Shown here: positions 47,012 through 57,800 of the stretch, one piece after another
Layout: every line of letters starts with the position of its first letter
Numbering within the stretch: position 1 is the stretch's first letter
From: Cycas panzhihuaensis
Lineage: Eukaryota; Cycadophyta
Direction of reading: 5' to 3'
Length of the DNA stretch: 64,000 bases
Assembly (NCBI GenBank): GCA_023213395.1
Contig: CM041465.1
Span: forward strand, 198,345,741 to 198,409,740
Notes under the pieces: model-generated
Databases searched by the model: none
Told to the model about the DNA's origin: nothing
Seen by the model: the letters and a program-made list of their open reading frames with translations, nothing else
Program-made: the position numbers and the translations under genes

Positions 47012-50000
47012 TGTTTCTTGGCTATTGGGAATGGGTTTTGGCGAGTCAACTTAGGTAAGTGTGGGTACACTTCTATCCTTCGCTTTTGTCACTTCTCTAG
47101 AAAGGTAAATCAAAGCATCTATTTTCTACTGCATAAGTGATTAATTCATTTGAGTAATCATCTTGCATCTGCTGCTTGATCATATTGCCTGACATTATTC
47201 TAGCCTATGATGATCTCAAGATATGGATCCCAATGGCACTCCACAACTCTCCTATGCACCTCCATGTTGTCCTAACTACTGACTAGCCCTTATGATCCAT
47301 TCACATCCTCATTGCCACATCATATCTCTTAGCGTCCTTCTAAGTGTGATTGGTATTTTCCTACCTATTTGCTAACGTCTTAGGAACTTTATCTCTTTTG
47401 TGCTCTATCTGGCGTAGGTCATTTCTACCTCATGACTGTCCCTATCCATTTGGACAGAGGGTCAGGTCCTCTTAGGCTTGGGGTACCTTCCTTTAGGGCT
47501 CCCATCTCCCTCTTCTCTTTATATTTCTTGTGATGTCACCGCACCGCGACAAATATCGCAGTACCATAGTAGACTTTGTGGTACCACGAAGTTTACAGTG
47601 GGATGACTGTCACTAACCCTTTCTTAAAATTTGCCATGGAAAATTTTACATTTATTATGAAATTGCCATGTGGCTAAGTTGTATCTCGAGTCCTAACCTA
47701 ACCCTAATTACCTAATTGAGCTAGGGTTGGGTATAAAACCCCAAAAAGACCTCATTTCCTCCTCTTCCTCCACTTTTTCTCCTCTCCTCTTTTACTTTCA
47801 TAGGTTATTTCCTGTAGAAGCGCCCTACAACATCTAGAACACCTATGTCCTAGCTTGAGATCAGCCCTCTGCAGCTTAGATCCATAATAACAGACCTAAG
47901 ATAAGGATTCTTCAAGCAAGACGTGCTCTAAGGCTCACTTCCAGACATAAGCATTAGATTTCATCAAGTTTTCCCTTCAGGTTTCATAGCCTAAATAGGA
48001 TTCCACCTGTAAACCTTGTAGGGATGCCTTTCTTTGCCATTTTCTCAAGCATATTTACTCATAATCCGCCCATAGTAGGTACTATTCCATTCATATTTCA
48101 TTTTGTCCAATTTAAGTTCTTTTAAAAGAGATTAGAATACTCTATATATATTTTTTCTCAGTTTTTTGCATCTAGTATAGGAGGCATCCCCTCCCTTTTT
48201 CCTTATCTGCCTTATCTACCTTCCTGCTCTCTCTTGGTTTATCCAAGGAGGCTATGAGGAGAGGTCCCAAAAGGGTGAGAGAAAGGAGCCAAGGTGAGTT
48301 CCACACCCAATAAGGCCTTCTCCTCAAGGGCAACCCCCTTCTCCCCTTTTCTTTTTCCTCTTTTGTGCTTCACTTCGGCTACCAAAGAGCTCTTGGAAGA
48401 GAGGCCATCGTTGGTAGCAACGTACACAGCCCATTTATGTGCCACCTCCAGTCCTGGGTGCCCTACATGGGCAGATTTTTCAGCCCTTAGTCGTACCATA
48501 TGCCACTTTTACGTGTTGGCTTAGCCTTAAGTTGCAAAAGTTGTACATCGCAACCTTTGTAACATCAGCAACATTACAACCTTTCTGCAATCTATCTCCC
48601 ATACTTTTGGCTGCCATTAGATTGTTTGGATCTACTGTTTATGTGCTTGGACAGTGTGGAGGTGTGTGTATTGGAGGGTTAGCCATTCAGAGGCTAACCA
48701 TCTCCATCCTTTTCTCTTGTCTTACTTGCATCAAGGAGGCTAGAGATTGTCTCCTAGTAAAGGTTTACTTTAATTGAAGCACTTTACTCGCATCATTTTG
48801 TGCACCTTCCATATACATATATACCTATATACTTGGCATCTTAGAAGCCCCTTGGGAAAGGGAAGTACTCTTTGATTGTAGGTTTCACTGCATTACACGC
48901 AGAGGAGGAAGAAATGCATCAATCTAGGTACATCTCCCTCATTCCTTTCCCTTGTCATTTTCGTCTTTTTGCATAGTCCTTTCCTTGTCATTTTTTTACC
49001 TCTTCCTTTTAGTTCAAGGAAGGTAAGGAAGTGCCAACACTACCATTCTACGCTGCCCACATGTGGGGAAAGGAAAATGGGAGTGAGTGCAACATAAGAG
49101 AACATCTTTATCCAATCGTATGGTCCTTCAGGTACACTATCATTTTCTCTTCGTAGCTCTTTTCCTCTTGTCTTAAGCTTATTTGTTTACATATGTGAAA
49201 CATAAAAGGAAAGAGGAAAAAAAACAAGTTTGAATCCACTATTTGCACATGCATGCTATGCTCACACTCCTAAGAAAGAGAATGAAATAAGAACCATATC
49301 CTTTTGCTTCTTTGGTTGATTGCATGTATTTCCTTTTAGACTTACACCTTTTGCACACACATCTGGAATTGGTTGGCTTGCCCCCTTTACTCCCTCTTCT
49401 CCCATTAAAAATAAAAAGAGAGTGATATTTTACATTTAAGAGTAAATGAGAGCGTATTTACTATTTTTATGGTTTTTTGTCTGTTGTTTACAATAAATAT
49501 AATAACTTACACATCACTTCATCATCACACATAGAAGGCCAAACCCTTCATACATAAGATGGGGGAGGCGTCTTTCGCTGTTGCTTCTTATCCCCCAAAC
49601 TCACCTTGGTTATGCTAGCCTAGGGAGGATTTTTCCTCTAGGACATTCTCTTCTAATCTTGTCACACATACACTAGTTAAGTAGCATTGACATCCTCTCC
49701 TTCGGGTTAGTCCTGTGTGTGAGGTGGTTGTCCAACCCCATTCTTACAAGTGTGTACCTCCTGCATCACTTATCTGAATACATCTCATTCATATCCTCCT
49801 ATTTTCCGCGAGGATTCATTCCCTCATTCGATCTTGCCTCCCCCTTTTGGCCATCCAAGGGTAGGAGGACCTACCCTGTGAGGTTACTCAGGAAATCGAG
49901 GATATCCCTCATTCCTTCGACTCCCAAAACCAAAGTTGAGTTACCTAGAAGGGAGCTGTGCACCATTCGTGGGTCCCGAACCTGCATTCTGATGTGCAAA

Positions 50001-50114
50001 AGCCCTATGTAGTTGATCTCTCTCAGTTTCTAGATTAACCTTAGATTCTGAAACTCTTTGTTGATTCATTCAATCCTAACCAAGAGTCGTTACCATCCCT
50101 TAAACGCAATTCCA
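47012..50114 (+). repeat. 3' LTR of element B (3.10 kb)
   Basis: It starts TGTTTCTTGGCTATT, ends GCAATTCCA and matches the 5' LTR throughout. Homology stops exactly at TTCCA on both sides. A TATAAAA box is at 47732-47738. The open frame 49719-50012 corresponds to 38564-38836. Confidence 0.95.
47732..47738 (+). promoter_or_regulatory. TATA box in 3' LTR of element B
   Basis: TATAAAA, 720 bases from the LTR start, in the same context as the 5' copy. Confidence 0.7.
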
Positions 50115-50119
50115 TGATG

Positions 50120-50370
50120 CAGTGTAAAAAACGTAAGCACTGTACTAAAAATATGATTAATTGGTAAAAAACATGACAACATAACTAAAACTGTGATTTG
50201 ATAATTTATGATGATTAGAGAAAGTCACATTTTTTACTGTGAAGTTGTGTTTTTTTTACTGTAAAGTTGTAATTTTAGTTATATGATCATACTTTTAAAT
50301 TTTACTTAGAAAAGTCTTAAAAATTGTATTTTTTGAAATAAAATCAAGGAACTAACATGATCTTTATACC
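50120..50370. other. AT-rich flank right of element B
   Basis: Non-coding, with a short tandem of TTTTTACTGTGAAGTTGTG-like units near 50225-50280. Confidence 0.4.
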
Positions 50371-51988
50371 ATGATACAAGCCCTGGATAGAGTAGAGACA
50401 TGAGAAAAAGAGTGGATGGCCATTAGAGAGCTAAATAGCTAGTTAGACAAGGCAGGATGATGGATTTTGAGAGCATATAGACTCTTAAAGGTGAGTGGAT
50501 GAACCTAGCTAGTCATAGAACATGAGATTTTGCATGACTTTTTTAATTGTTGGATCCTAGGATGCAATGCACTCGGAGTATGAACTATTAGAGAGATTGT
50601 GAATACTTTGAGAGATGTTGGGAGGATCCTAGGGGTTAGCTAGCATGGAGAATATACGAGGCTCGTCAGAGTGACTAATGAGGAGTCCCATATGGCATGT
50701 AGTGAGTATCTAATAGGCTTTACTAACCAGATTAACCAACACAAGATATCAATGGAGGCTATCTAGACAACAAGAGATATCCCTATAGTTAAGAGGATTA
50801 TCATCTTGATTGTTATTTATAGGATAGCTAGAACCCAAAATTTCATTGGCATTTTAGCTCAATAGGTTGCCATGGTGAGGAGGTGCGAGCAGGGAATCTA
50901 GATTAACTTAGGATAATATATTGTAGATAGTGCCATTAGTTATCTAGGATTATGACGATGGGAAAAGGAGGATTCTCATATAGCTCAATACTGATATGTT
51001 AGCTATATGTTCATATTCCACTTATAAGGCTAGGAGGAGCACTAAGGAAGATGACTATCATGGATCTAGGGATGAACATGTGGCACATGAGGTCAAGGAT
51101 CCATAATAGGATAACTATCATAGTGAGGAGTACATATAGCCTTATCCTTAGTAGGATGACATATAGACAACTCATGGAGGATGCATATGTAGGGCTACCA
51201 GTGTGGAGCAACGATGAGATGGATTCTGCAAAAAGGGCATCAATAAAAGAGGCTCCTGTTATTGGTCAAGGGAGGGATAAAGGATGGGATGGAAGAGGAC
51301 GAGGTGGGAGAGGTGGTAGAGGTAATGGAGAGATAAGACAAGGAGGTAGAAGAGGTGCCTCGACTAATGGAGAAGGAGGAAGTCATCGTGAGGTTCTGAA
51401 GAGAGTAGGTAAAGCACCAAGTAGTGGTAGAGGGGGCTCCATAAAGAGCATAGAGTTAGGCTTGATAGACAAATAGGGGAGAGGAGGCGAATAGAGTAGG
51501 GAAGAAGAGGGAGAGTCTACCAAGGAGGTTCCCCATGAGCCAGAATGAGAAGGAGTACCATCAATGGGGGAGGCAATAGGAGTAGAGCCAGAATGGGAAG
51601 ATGAGTTATTAGGTATGATATTTAATTGATTTTTCTCACATCGTGTTATACTTTTATTAACTCAATATTTTTCTATTCTAGGGGATTGATCATGAATTAT
51701 ATATTTTCATTATACAGGTGATGAGATGGTAACCTTGAGGGAGGTGCAAAGGATATTAGAGGTGATATTCCCTTATGTTCCAATATCAGAGGAGGCACGA
51801 ACATGGAACATAGTAGACCATATCCTATACTAGGAAGACACATTGACTATTATAGCCATGCTCTTCGAGTTAGAGATCTTTACATAGATATGAGATCAGA
51901 ACTGGTGACACAAGAGCTAGAACTTAAGGTAGTCAACGATGAGATACAATACTTACGTAGGATGTCTATGGATTATGTGGGAACATGA
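50371..51988 (+). pseudogene. PMD-type gene, antisense to the host element
   Basis: It starts at an ATG at 50371. Exon 1 gives a plant mobile domain: WILRAYRLLKVSG, EHEILHDFFNCWI, NTLRDVGRILGVS, HGEYTRLVRVTNEESHMACS, VAMVRRCEQG and YIVDSAISYLGL (to about 50960). A frame shift follows. One frame then runs 51051-51612 with an RGG-rich stretch (51283-51330) and an acidic end (EPEWEDELL). An intron at 51613-51717 breaks a Gly codon in phase 1. Exon 2 continues as TLREVQRILEVIFPYVPISE and, after a one-frame slip near 51830, a helical coiled-coil-like tail (ELVTQELELKVVNDEIQYL) ending at TGA 51986-51988. Most stops are one transition from Trp, Gln or Arg. Cellular PMD proteins act in silencing and meristem upkeep; the role inside elements is unknown. 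Confidence 0.75.
51613..51717 (+). other. putative intron (105 bases) in host PMD-type gene
   Basis: The donor is TTAG|GTATGATATT and the acceptor is CATTATACAG|GTGATG. The joined exons read ELL-G-DEMVTLRE in one frame. It is AT-rich with in-frame stops. An alternative acceptor at 51680-51681 fits the frame less well. Phase and position equal those of the intron at 43461-43586. Confidence 0.7.
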
Positions 51989-53229
51989 TATACTTCATCA
52001 GTAAGTGCTATGATATAATAGGGACAACCCTACCTTCCACCTTGTGGTGAGTCCATGCATGGGGAGACTTCAGGTAGAGGGGAGAGGGCAAATCCAAATG
52101 TCCCAAAGGGATCTCATAGATGAGTGTATCATGTATTGTACAAGGAGATAGGAGGGAGATGAGAGGCATTTGCGAGCCTTGCTATATATCATGAGTCACA
52201 TGAGTGACAGATGTACTATATATTTTTACTTTCATGTATATATATTGTCCATCTTCTCTTAAAAACTTATGTATGAATACTTGATGCTAAACCCTTTTTC
52301 CCCCTTATTTCTCTTTTGGATTAAGTATAAGATACATTCATCAGCATGATTGTCCAAGGAAATATGTAATAACTTTATTATCTTTTACTTTTTTTTTTCT
52401 TTTTTAGTTACATATATTTTTTAGGTTGTTTTCATTATATATATATATGATAGTTTATACCCATCTTAGAGTAAGACGGTTTAGGAAAGAAAAAGATTAC
52501 AAGAAAGAGTGAAGAAAAGAAAACAAATAAAAGATAAAAAGGAACAAGTGAAAGGTTTAGTTACTTTATTTTTATAAACTTAAAACCATTTAAAACAGGT
52601 GGTAATAGATTTATAAAAGCAAAAGATGGAATGATATGAATCCCCTAAAAGGAAACTCATATAACTTGTATCATACTCCTGACAGATTATATAAACGTAT
52701 AACAAAATCCACCTTTATATAACATATCATAAAGAAAACAAGTCGTTTGTTAAATAGAAAGTTAATTCCATTTAATAAATAACTAGCCATCTAAGTATAT
52801 TGGATTCTTCATTCGCTCCTTCTAAGGACAAGAAGCTTTTAGAGACTTGCACCCTACCATGATCCTCCATGACCCAAGATTCTCATGTGTGTCTATCTCT
52901 TTTAAATACTTAATTTCAATTTTCTACCTATCATCTTAATTCTGAACTACTCAAATCTATATGTTCCCAAACCTATAGTTTATACTCAGTATGGAGTGGT
53001 AGTTTATACTAATTCTAGAGTAGTAGTTTATACTTATTTTGAAGTGAGGTACCCCCAGCCAAAAAGCTAAAGTCAATTGAAATGATCATCTAAGATAGAA
53101 GAAACAAGAGTTTTAGCTTCAAGATTAAAAGAATAAGGGATATATTGAATGATAACTGAAGAGAAGAGGGATAATAATAATGAGGCCCGATGATGTAGGA
53201 GAAGGATTCATGACGAATGGACTTGATAC
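51989..53229. other. non-coding part of host element
   Basis: No frame. ATAGTTTATACT motifs recur near 52448, 52975, 53005 and 53025, related to the arrays at 18-19 kb and 34.8-35.4 kb. There is a T-rich run at 52388-52407. Confidence 0.4.
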
Positions 53230-53470
53230 ATCCCAACCAACTGATAGACTACGACTTATGAGTCATTATATATAATAATGGGACTAAGCTAAAAGTGAGA
53301 AATATCATATAAGGCTCCTATAATAGTAAGATACTCAACTTCATTATTAGTTACCCTAGGTACAAAAGATCCCATGAAAAGAAGAGGGATTCCTGATTAG
53401 TTATAAATTATCTAGGTAAAAGTAGATGGCCTTAGGTATTCCCTACTACCTCCATCAGTTTATATACTCA
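53230..53470 (-). pseudogene. aRNH-type RNase H of the host element
   Basis: On the minus strand: TDGGSREY (about 53463-53440), SGIPLLFMGSFVPRVTNNEV (to about 53345), EYLTIIGALYD, then IIIYNDS (about 53282-53262). The catalytic set D (TDGG), E (NNEVEY) and D (YNDS) is complete in this copy. Four stops interrupt it. The match to 46069-46316 is clear around TNNEVEY and DSQ. No reverse transcriptase precedes it. Confidence 0.8.
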
Positions 53471-53794
53471 ATGCTATGGGAACAACAGGATCAAAGTTTG
53501 GAGATGGTGTGATCGATAGAGGATGGTGTGAGAATCAATTAATAAGGAGATAGTAGAATGAAATTGAATTTTGACTATGATAAAGAAAAAGAAGAATCAT
53601 AATTAAGATGATTATGATCGATACCAACAATAGTGTCAAGTAGGATTGGACCATAACTGAGGCTATAGTGGACCCAAGTAGCTACATCTAAAAATCCTGA
53701 ATGACTCATCTAAATGAACCCAACCTACAGATGGATAGGTAGGGACGAAGCCATCACACGGCTTGCCCCAGATTACAAGAAGATGATAATAATA

Positions 53795-53885
53795 CTTTTT
53801 TTTACTTTCTTTTTCTTTTCTTTTTTTACTTTTTTCTTTTCTTTTTACTTTTACTTTCATTTTCACTTTTCTCTTTTTCTCTATA
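53795..53885 (-). repeat. purine-rich tract (pyrimidine on plus strand)
   Basis: About 90 bases of nearly pure A/G on the minus strand, about 330 bases upstream of the aRNH. A similar tract lies at 20580-20640 near the other minus-strand aRNH. Confidence 0.8.
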
Positions 53886-55870
53886 AGAGAACCATAATCA
53901 TTCAACTATGAAATTCTTTTAATTAGCACATTAATGATTTATCCTTTTTAATAGAATCTAGAATAAAAAAGATAAATCTCTTTAAGGATCAAACTACAAG
54001 AAAAGAGAAGATCAAAATTATGGTGTCTCCAAACATAGAAGGAAGGCAGTAGAATGAGTATTCACTTCAAAAGATATATAGAGTGAACTGAGGATAATAA
54101 AAACAATCAATAAAAATAAGTGATATATGACTAAGGAGGAATCCTCAAGGTGAAGTACTAGTAAATGAAAATATGATCTCAACCAATAACCAACTACTTG
54201 AAGATGACAGAAGTGTTTCTCCTTCAAGAATGAAGATATGATAGAGCTGGGGGCTCAAATTCTCCTTTGAGTATATAACTCAAAAGAGAATAAGATCCAA
54301 ATAAGGTGATAGAACACTCACAACTGATGCATATGTTAAAAAGAGTAAGAGACTTCTATAATTCTGAGTAGGATCTCTAATAAAAGCCGCATAATGCTCA
54401 CTAGAAAGCAAGAGAAAAAACTAGAAAGAAAAAGAAATTACCCATAGTTTTAGCTCAAGAGGTAAAGGAAAAGATTTAGAGCCATAGTTTATCCTCATTG
54501 CGAAGGTGGACTAGCTCCCAACTTAATGATTCTAGGGGTATCTCCCATCTCTAAGTCTACATTGATGGCCTACTCCATAAGCATCATGTTTCCTTCTTCA
54601 AAATAAGGAGGGCTAGACTTTATTAAAAAAAATGACTCTTGAGGTTGGGAATAATTAACTAGTGGTGAATGAGATTAAATTACTCTTGAAAAATGCAACC
54701 TATGATGTCCATCTAGAAGTCTAGAAAATGAACCTGCTAAATACTTTGCAGTCATCTCATCATTCTTAAAGTAGTCTAAATGGAAGAGATTTTTGAAGAG
54801 AAGGTTTTTAGGTAAAGGAGTAGATAAAGTGAGAGGCCTAAAAGATGAAAGAGAAACAACTAAAGAGTTTATACTTGTAGAAGTAAACTTAATAATTAAA
54901 GGAATATGAGAAAATGGAATAGGCCTATCAACAAACTCCTAAGTCAAAAAAAAAGTTTGATTAAATTCTTAATGATTCTTGCTATACTACGCTCTCGATT
55001 AGACAAACATATCAGGATGAGAGAGGATGGAAAAGAATCTATGTGAGGATGAAAAGGAAAAGAAATAGTAGAGATTGAATGGACTTCACGTATTCTAGTA
55101 GTGGTATTATGATTGCTTTAACTTATATCAAGTAAATCAATATCTTCACCCCCTGATTCCAAGTTGGGGTGTCAACGTAATAACATTTTCTTCCTATATC
55201 TATTTAACTATATCATAAAGAAAGGAGATCAGGATAAAAGTGAGGAAGCATCAATATATAAATCATATGTGACTGAAGTTGATGAAGTACTCGCTGAAAG
55301 ATTGGTAATCGAAGGAACCACCATATTTGCCCCTAAGGACAAGCACAAAACCTGTGAGAAGGAGGCCTAAACAGGAGGGAAAGTACTTGTATCAATAAGT
55401 CTACTCACAAGTGATCCCCTATAAGATATGATAGAATGAGGGGTTAGTTCTTCACTAAGAGTAGAAGAGAAAATTGAAGCCTAAACAATTGAGTCCAAAG
55501 TAGAAGGAATGGATGAGGAACCTGATGAAAAAGGGACAATCTTGATCAAATCCACATCCTTTACTTCTAGATAAGTAGAAGAGGATTCAATGATAAAGTA
55601 TTGACTTAAAGTAAGTGATTGAAAGAAATAATCTAAAGAGTTTAAAGATTCACTAGGTTCTAGAAAGTCTCAATAAGAGAGAATGACTATTTAATAGGTT
55701 TCAACTTTTACTTGATAGTTTTCAATTGTCCCTCATGGATGAACCTAAGTTCTCGAAAGAGGGAGGAATAAATTGCTAACATTTAGTAATTCACAGTCTG
55801 TCCAAAAGAATAGTATACTCTAAGTTAAAATTGATAATGGTTAGCTCAGTAAGGACTATCTTTTCTTCTA
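53886..55870. other. host element between aRNH and protease
   Basis: This is where reverse transcriptase and integrase would be expected. I found no RT or integrase block on either strand. ATAGTTTTAGCTC motifs occur near 54445-54500. Confidence 0.4.
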
Positions 55871-55879
55871 AGATGAGAG

Positions 55880-56095
55880 AGAGAGTAACTTGACCTGGGG
55901 GCACCTTTTGATTCTTATCATACCCCTAGCAAATCCACTCACATAAATCAAAAACTATAATCTCTAAATCCTCTAATAAGATGAAGAGGTATTACATTAA
56001 TAGATGATCTCTTATCAATAATACCTTATTTAATATTAATATCGTCCTTCACAATCTCAATGTAAAATAGGGGTATGCCATTTGGCGCATGAGAA
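55880..56095 (-). pseudogene. retroviral-type aspartic protease of the host element
   Basis: On the minus strand, HAPNGIPLFYIEIVKDDINI leads to GIIDKRSSINVIPLHLI (56030-55985). The order matches element B's TIVDNGSSVNAMP. The active site reads D-K-R in place of D-G-G or D-N-G, so it is inactive. The C-terminal LGRPWL block was not seen. Confidence 0.7.
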
Positions 56096-56529
56096 GAATG
56101 AGTAGACAAGGTAGCCAGGTTGAAAGAAAGTAAGAGGTGGATGAAGAAACTACCGTAAGAACTCCCAATGCATAAAATAAAAGTTGATGTTGCTCAAGGT
56201 AATATATAAGAAAATTAATAATTTATACTTGTTGGAATGGTCTTTCATTCCTCATCCAAAGAGAATGATCCATCCTTTATACTGGAGAGAATGGACCTAA
56301 ACTTGATGGCATGGAGAGGTACTAGAGGTAAAGAGTCAAGATTCCTCATCATCGAATCATCAGGTGATTTAGATGGACCTGCACTCTTTATGGTCTCTAC
56401 CATGTTTATAGTTCTCTTGGTGTCACCACCTTTAGAAGGTGGACCAGATTGATTATTAGTTCTTTTTGTTGAATGGATTGAGGGAATGGTAGTCTTTTTC
56501 GATGAATTAGAGCTCAAAGATTTAACTTC

Positions 56530-57465
56530 ATCATCGCGGACCTACTTTTCTTTACCTCTATCATCTTTACTTGTTTTCTCGTTATATTAAGGCAACGAAT
56601 CCTTATAGATCATTTAGTCTTAAGATGACTTAGAAGAGCAGTTTAGTTGGATATTTGTATTTTGAGTTGTGTTTTAAATGGTACGACACTCACTTCTATC
56701 ATGTGCATTTGTTTGATGGTATGAACACTATTTTATCTTTCTGAAAGGATGAGGAGGTGGAGAAGGAAATTGGTTTTTCCTTCCTTTAGTAAGGTGAATA
56801 ACTTTGATCTCCTACAAAGGTTGGCTCTGAGAAGGACCATTAATATAGAATTTAGTGTTGATTGCACATTCTAATAATCTAATAGAAGATGTCAGGTGAT
56901 CGTAAGTAGGTTTAGGATGGGAAGCCTTTATTGTTCAAACTATTACCTTAGAAGGCATAAGTTTCCTAATATTCTTTAAACCCACTTGAATTTTGAATGT
57001 TTCTAAGGCTAAGCAATGATCAACTACTTCTTCATATGTTTGAGAACCAAATTTTAGAACTTTTAGATGTATATGGGACCTTAAAGCATTGGTAATAGAT
57101 CAAATAGTAGGTTAGGATCAAGATGTAAGTGACAAGCATGTACCTAGTCTTGAAATCTTCTAACAAAGTCCCTTAAGGTCTCATCATGGTTCTATTTGAT
57201 CACTAAAAGAGATTTGATGCCTGATTCAAATGGTCTCACTACATCAAAATAGTTTATGAAAGATTCAACTAATTAGTAGAATAAGAGGATTGAGGCTGAT
57301 GGAAGATAGAAAAACCACTTCAAGTCATCATCTTCAAGTGATTTAGGGAAGTTATACATCATGACATAATTATATGGTATGAAATCTGTATAAGCAAGTT
57401 TAAATGCCTATATATGAGAGGCAGGATCTTGAGAAGAGTCACAAGAAAGTTTAGGCAACTCGGGA
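56530..57465 (-). pseudogene. gag: Tat-type gag of the host element
   Basis: On the minus strand the capsid domain reads MMYNFPKSLEDDDLKWFFYL, then SASILLFY, ESFINYFD, IKSLLVIK and HDETLRDFVRRFQD (about 57360-57165). The nucleocapsid knuckle is C-x2-H-x4-H-x4-C (CSYHQTNAHDRSEC) at 56726-56686, intact, and the same type as in element B. The 5' end is cut by the copia LTR at 57474. Stops are scattered, mostly at Gln. Further codons after the knuckle are unrecognised. Confidence 0.8.
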
Positions 57466-57473
57466 AGGAATAG

Positions 57474-57786
57474 GTGAAAGAGATTAATGTATCAAGGTCA
57501 TTTTTGTAGATTAATTATGTGACCTTAGGATATGTTATTAGCATTAGTCTCTTAATGAAATGTACTTTATGTGCATTTAGACGTAATTTCAAGTTCATGC
57601 CATTAGGCAGGAAAATCCTAACCCTAATGCTCACCCTCAATAATAAAAGGTAAAATCTCGAGGAGGGAGTCATTATTCATTCTCACCTCCAAGCTTGCTC
57701 TCATATCGTGTTTCATCTTCTTTTTCATTCTCCATTGCTATTGTGTGCATGTGAGTGATTTATCTCCTAGATCCATCATTCCTTCG
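57474..57786 (+). repeat. 5' LTR of copia A copy 2
   Basis: It starts TGAAAGAGATTAATG and ends TTCCTTCG near the primer site (CG for CA). It aligns with the 3' LTR at 3679-3976. CAATAATAAAAGG near 57630 may be the TATA region. Confidence 0.7.
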
Positions 57787-57788
57787 TG

Positions 57789-57800
57789 TGGTATCAGAGC
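57789..57800 (+). promoter_or_regulatory. primer-binding site, copia A copy 2
   Basis: TGGTATCAGAGC, a perfect initiator-Met tRNA primer site, two bases after the LTR. Confidence 0.95.

Larger units (their letters stand above)
35889..50114 (+). mobile_element. Tat-type Ty3/gypsy element (B), complete, 14.2 kb
   Basis: Two LTRs of 3083 and 3103 bases, both TG to CA, bound an 8.0-kb interior with primer site, gag, protease, an antisense PMD-type gene, an aRNH domain and a polypurine tract. The flanks, CAATG (35884-35888) and TGATG (50115-50119), can be a decayed target duplication. LTR divergence is about one base in eight by eye in the first 350 bases, mostly transitions. Reverse transcriptase and integrase were not found, so it was probably non-autonomous. 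Confidence 0.93.
50115..57473 (-). mobile_element. Tat-type Ty3/gypsy element (host), minus strand, truncated
   Basis: Read on the minus strand from 57473: gag, zinc knuckle, protease, a long linker, aRNH, then an antisense PMD-type gene and non-coding sequence up to the B insertion. It probably continues at 35888 on the far side of B. Its 5' end is cut off by the copia element at 57474. Neither LTR was identified. No reverse transcriptase or integrase was found. Confidence 0.7.

Noticed and set aside
53663-53911. Lys-rich (minus) and Phe-rich (plus) open frames
   Set aside because: They are translations of the purine/pyrimidine tract at 53795-53885.
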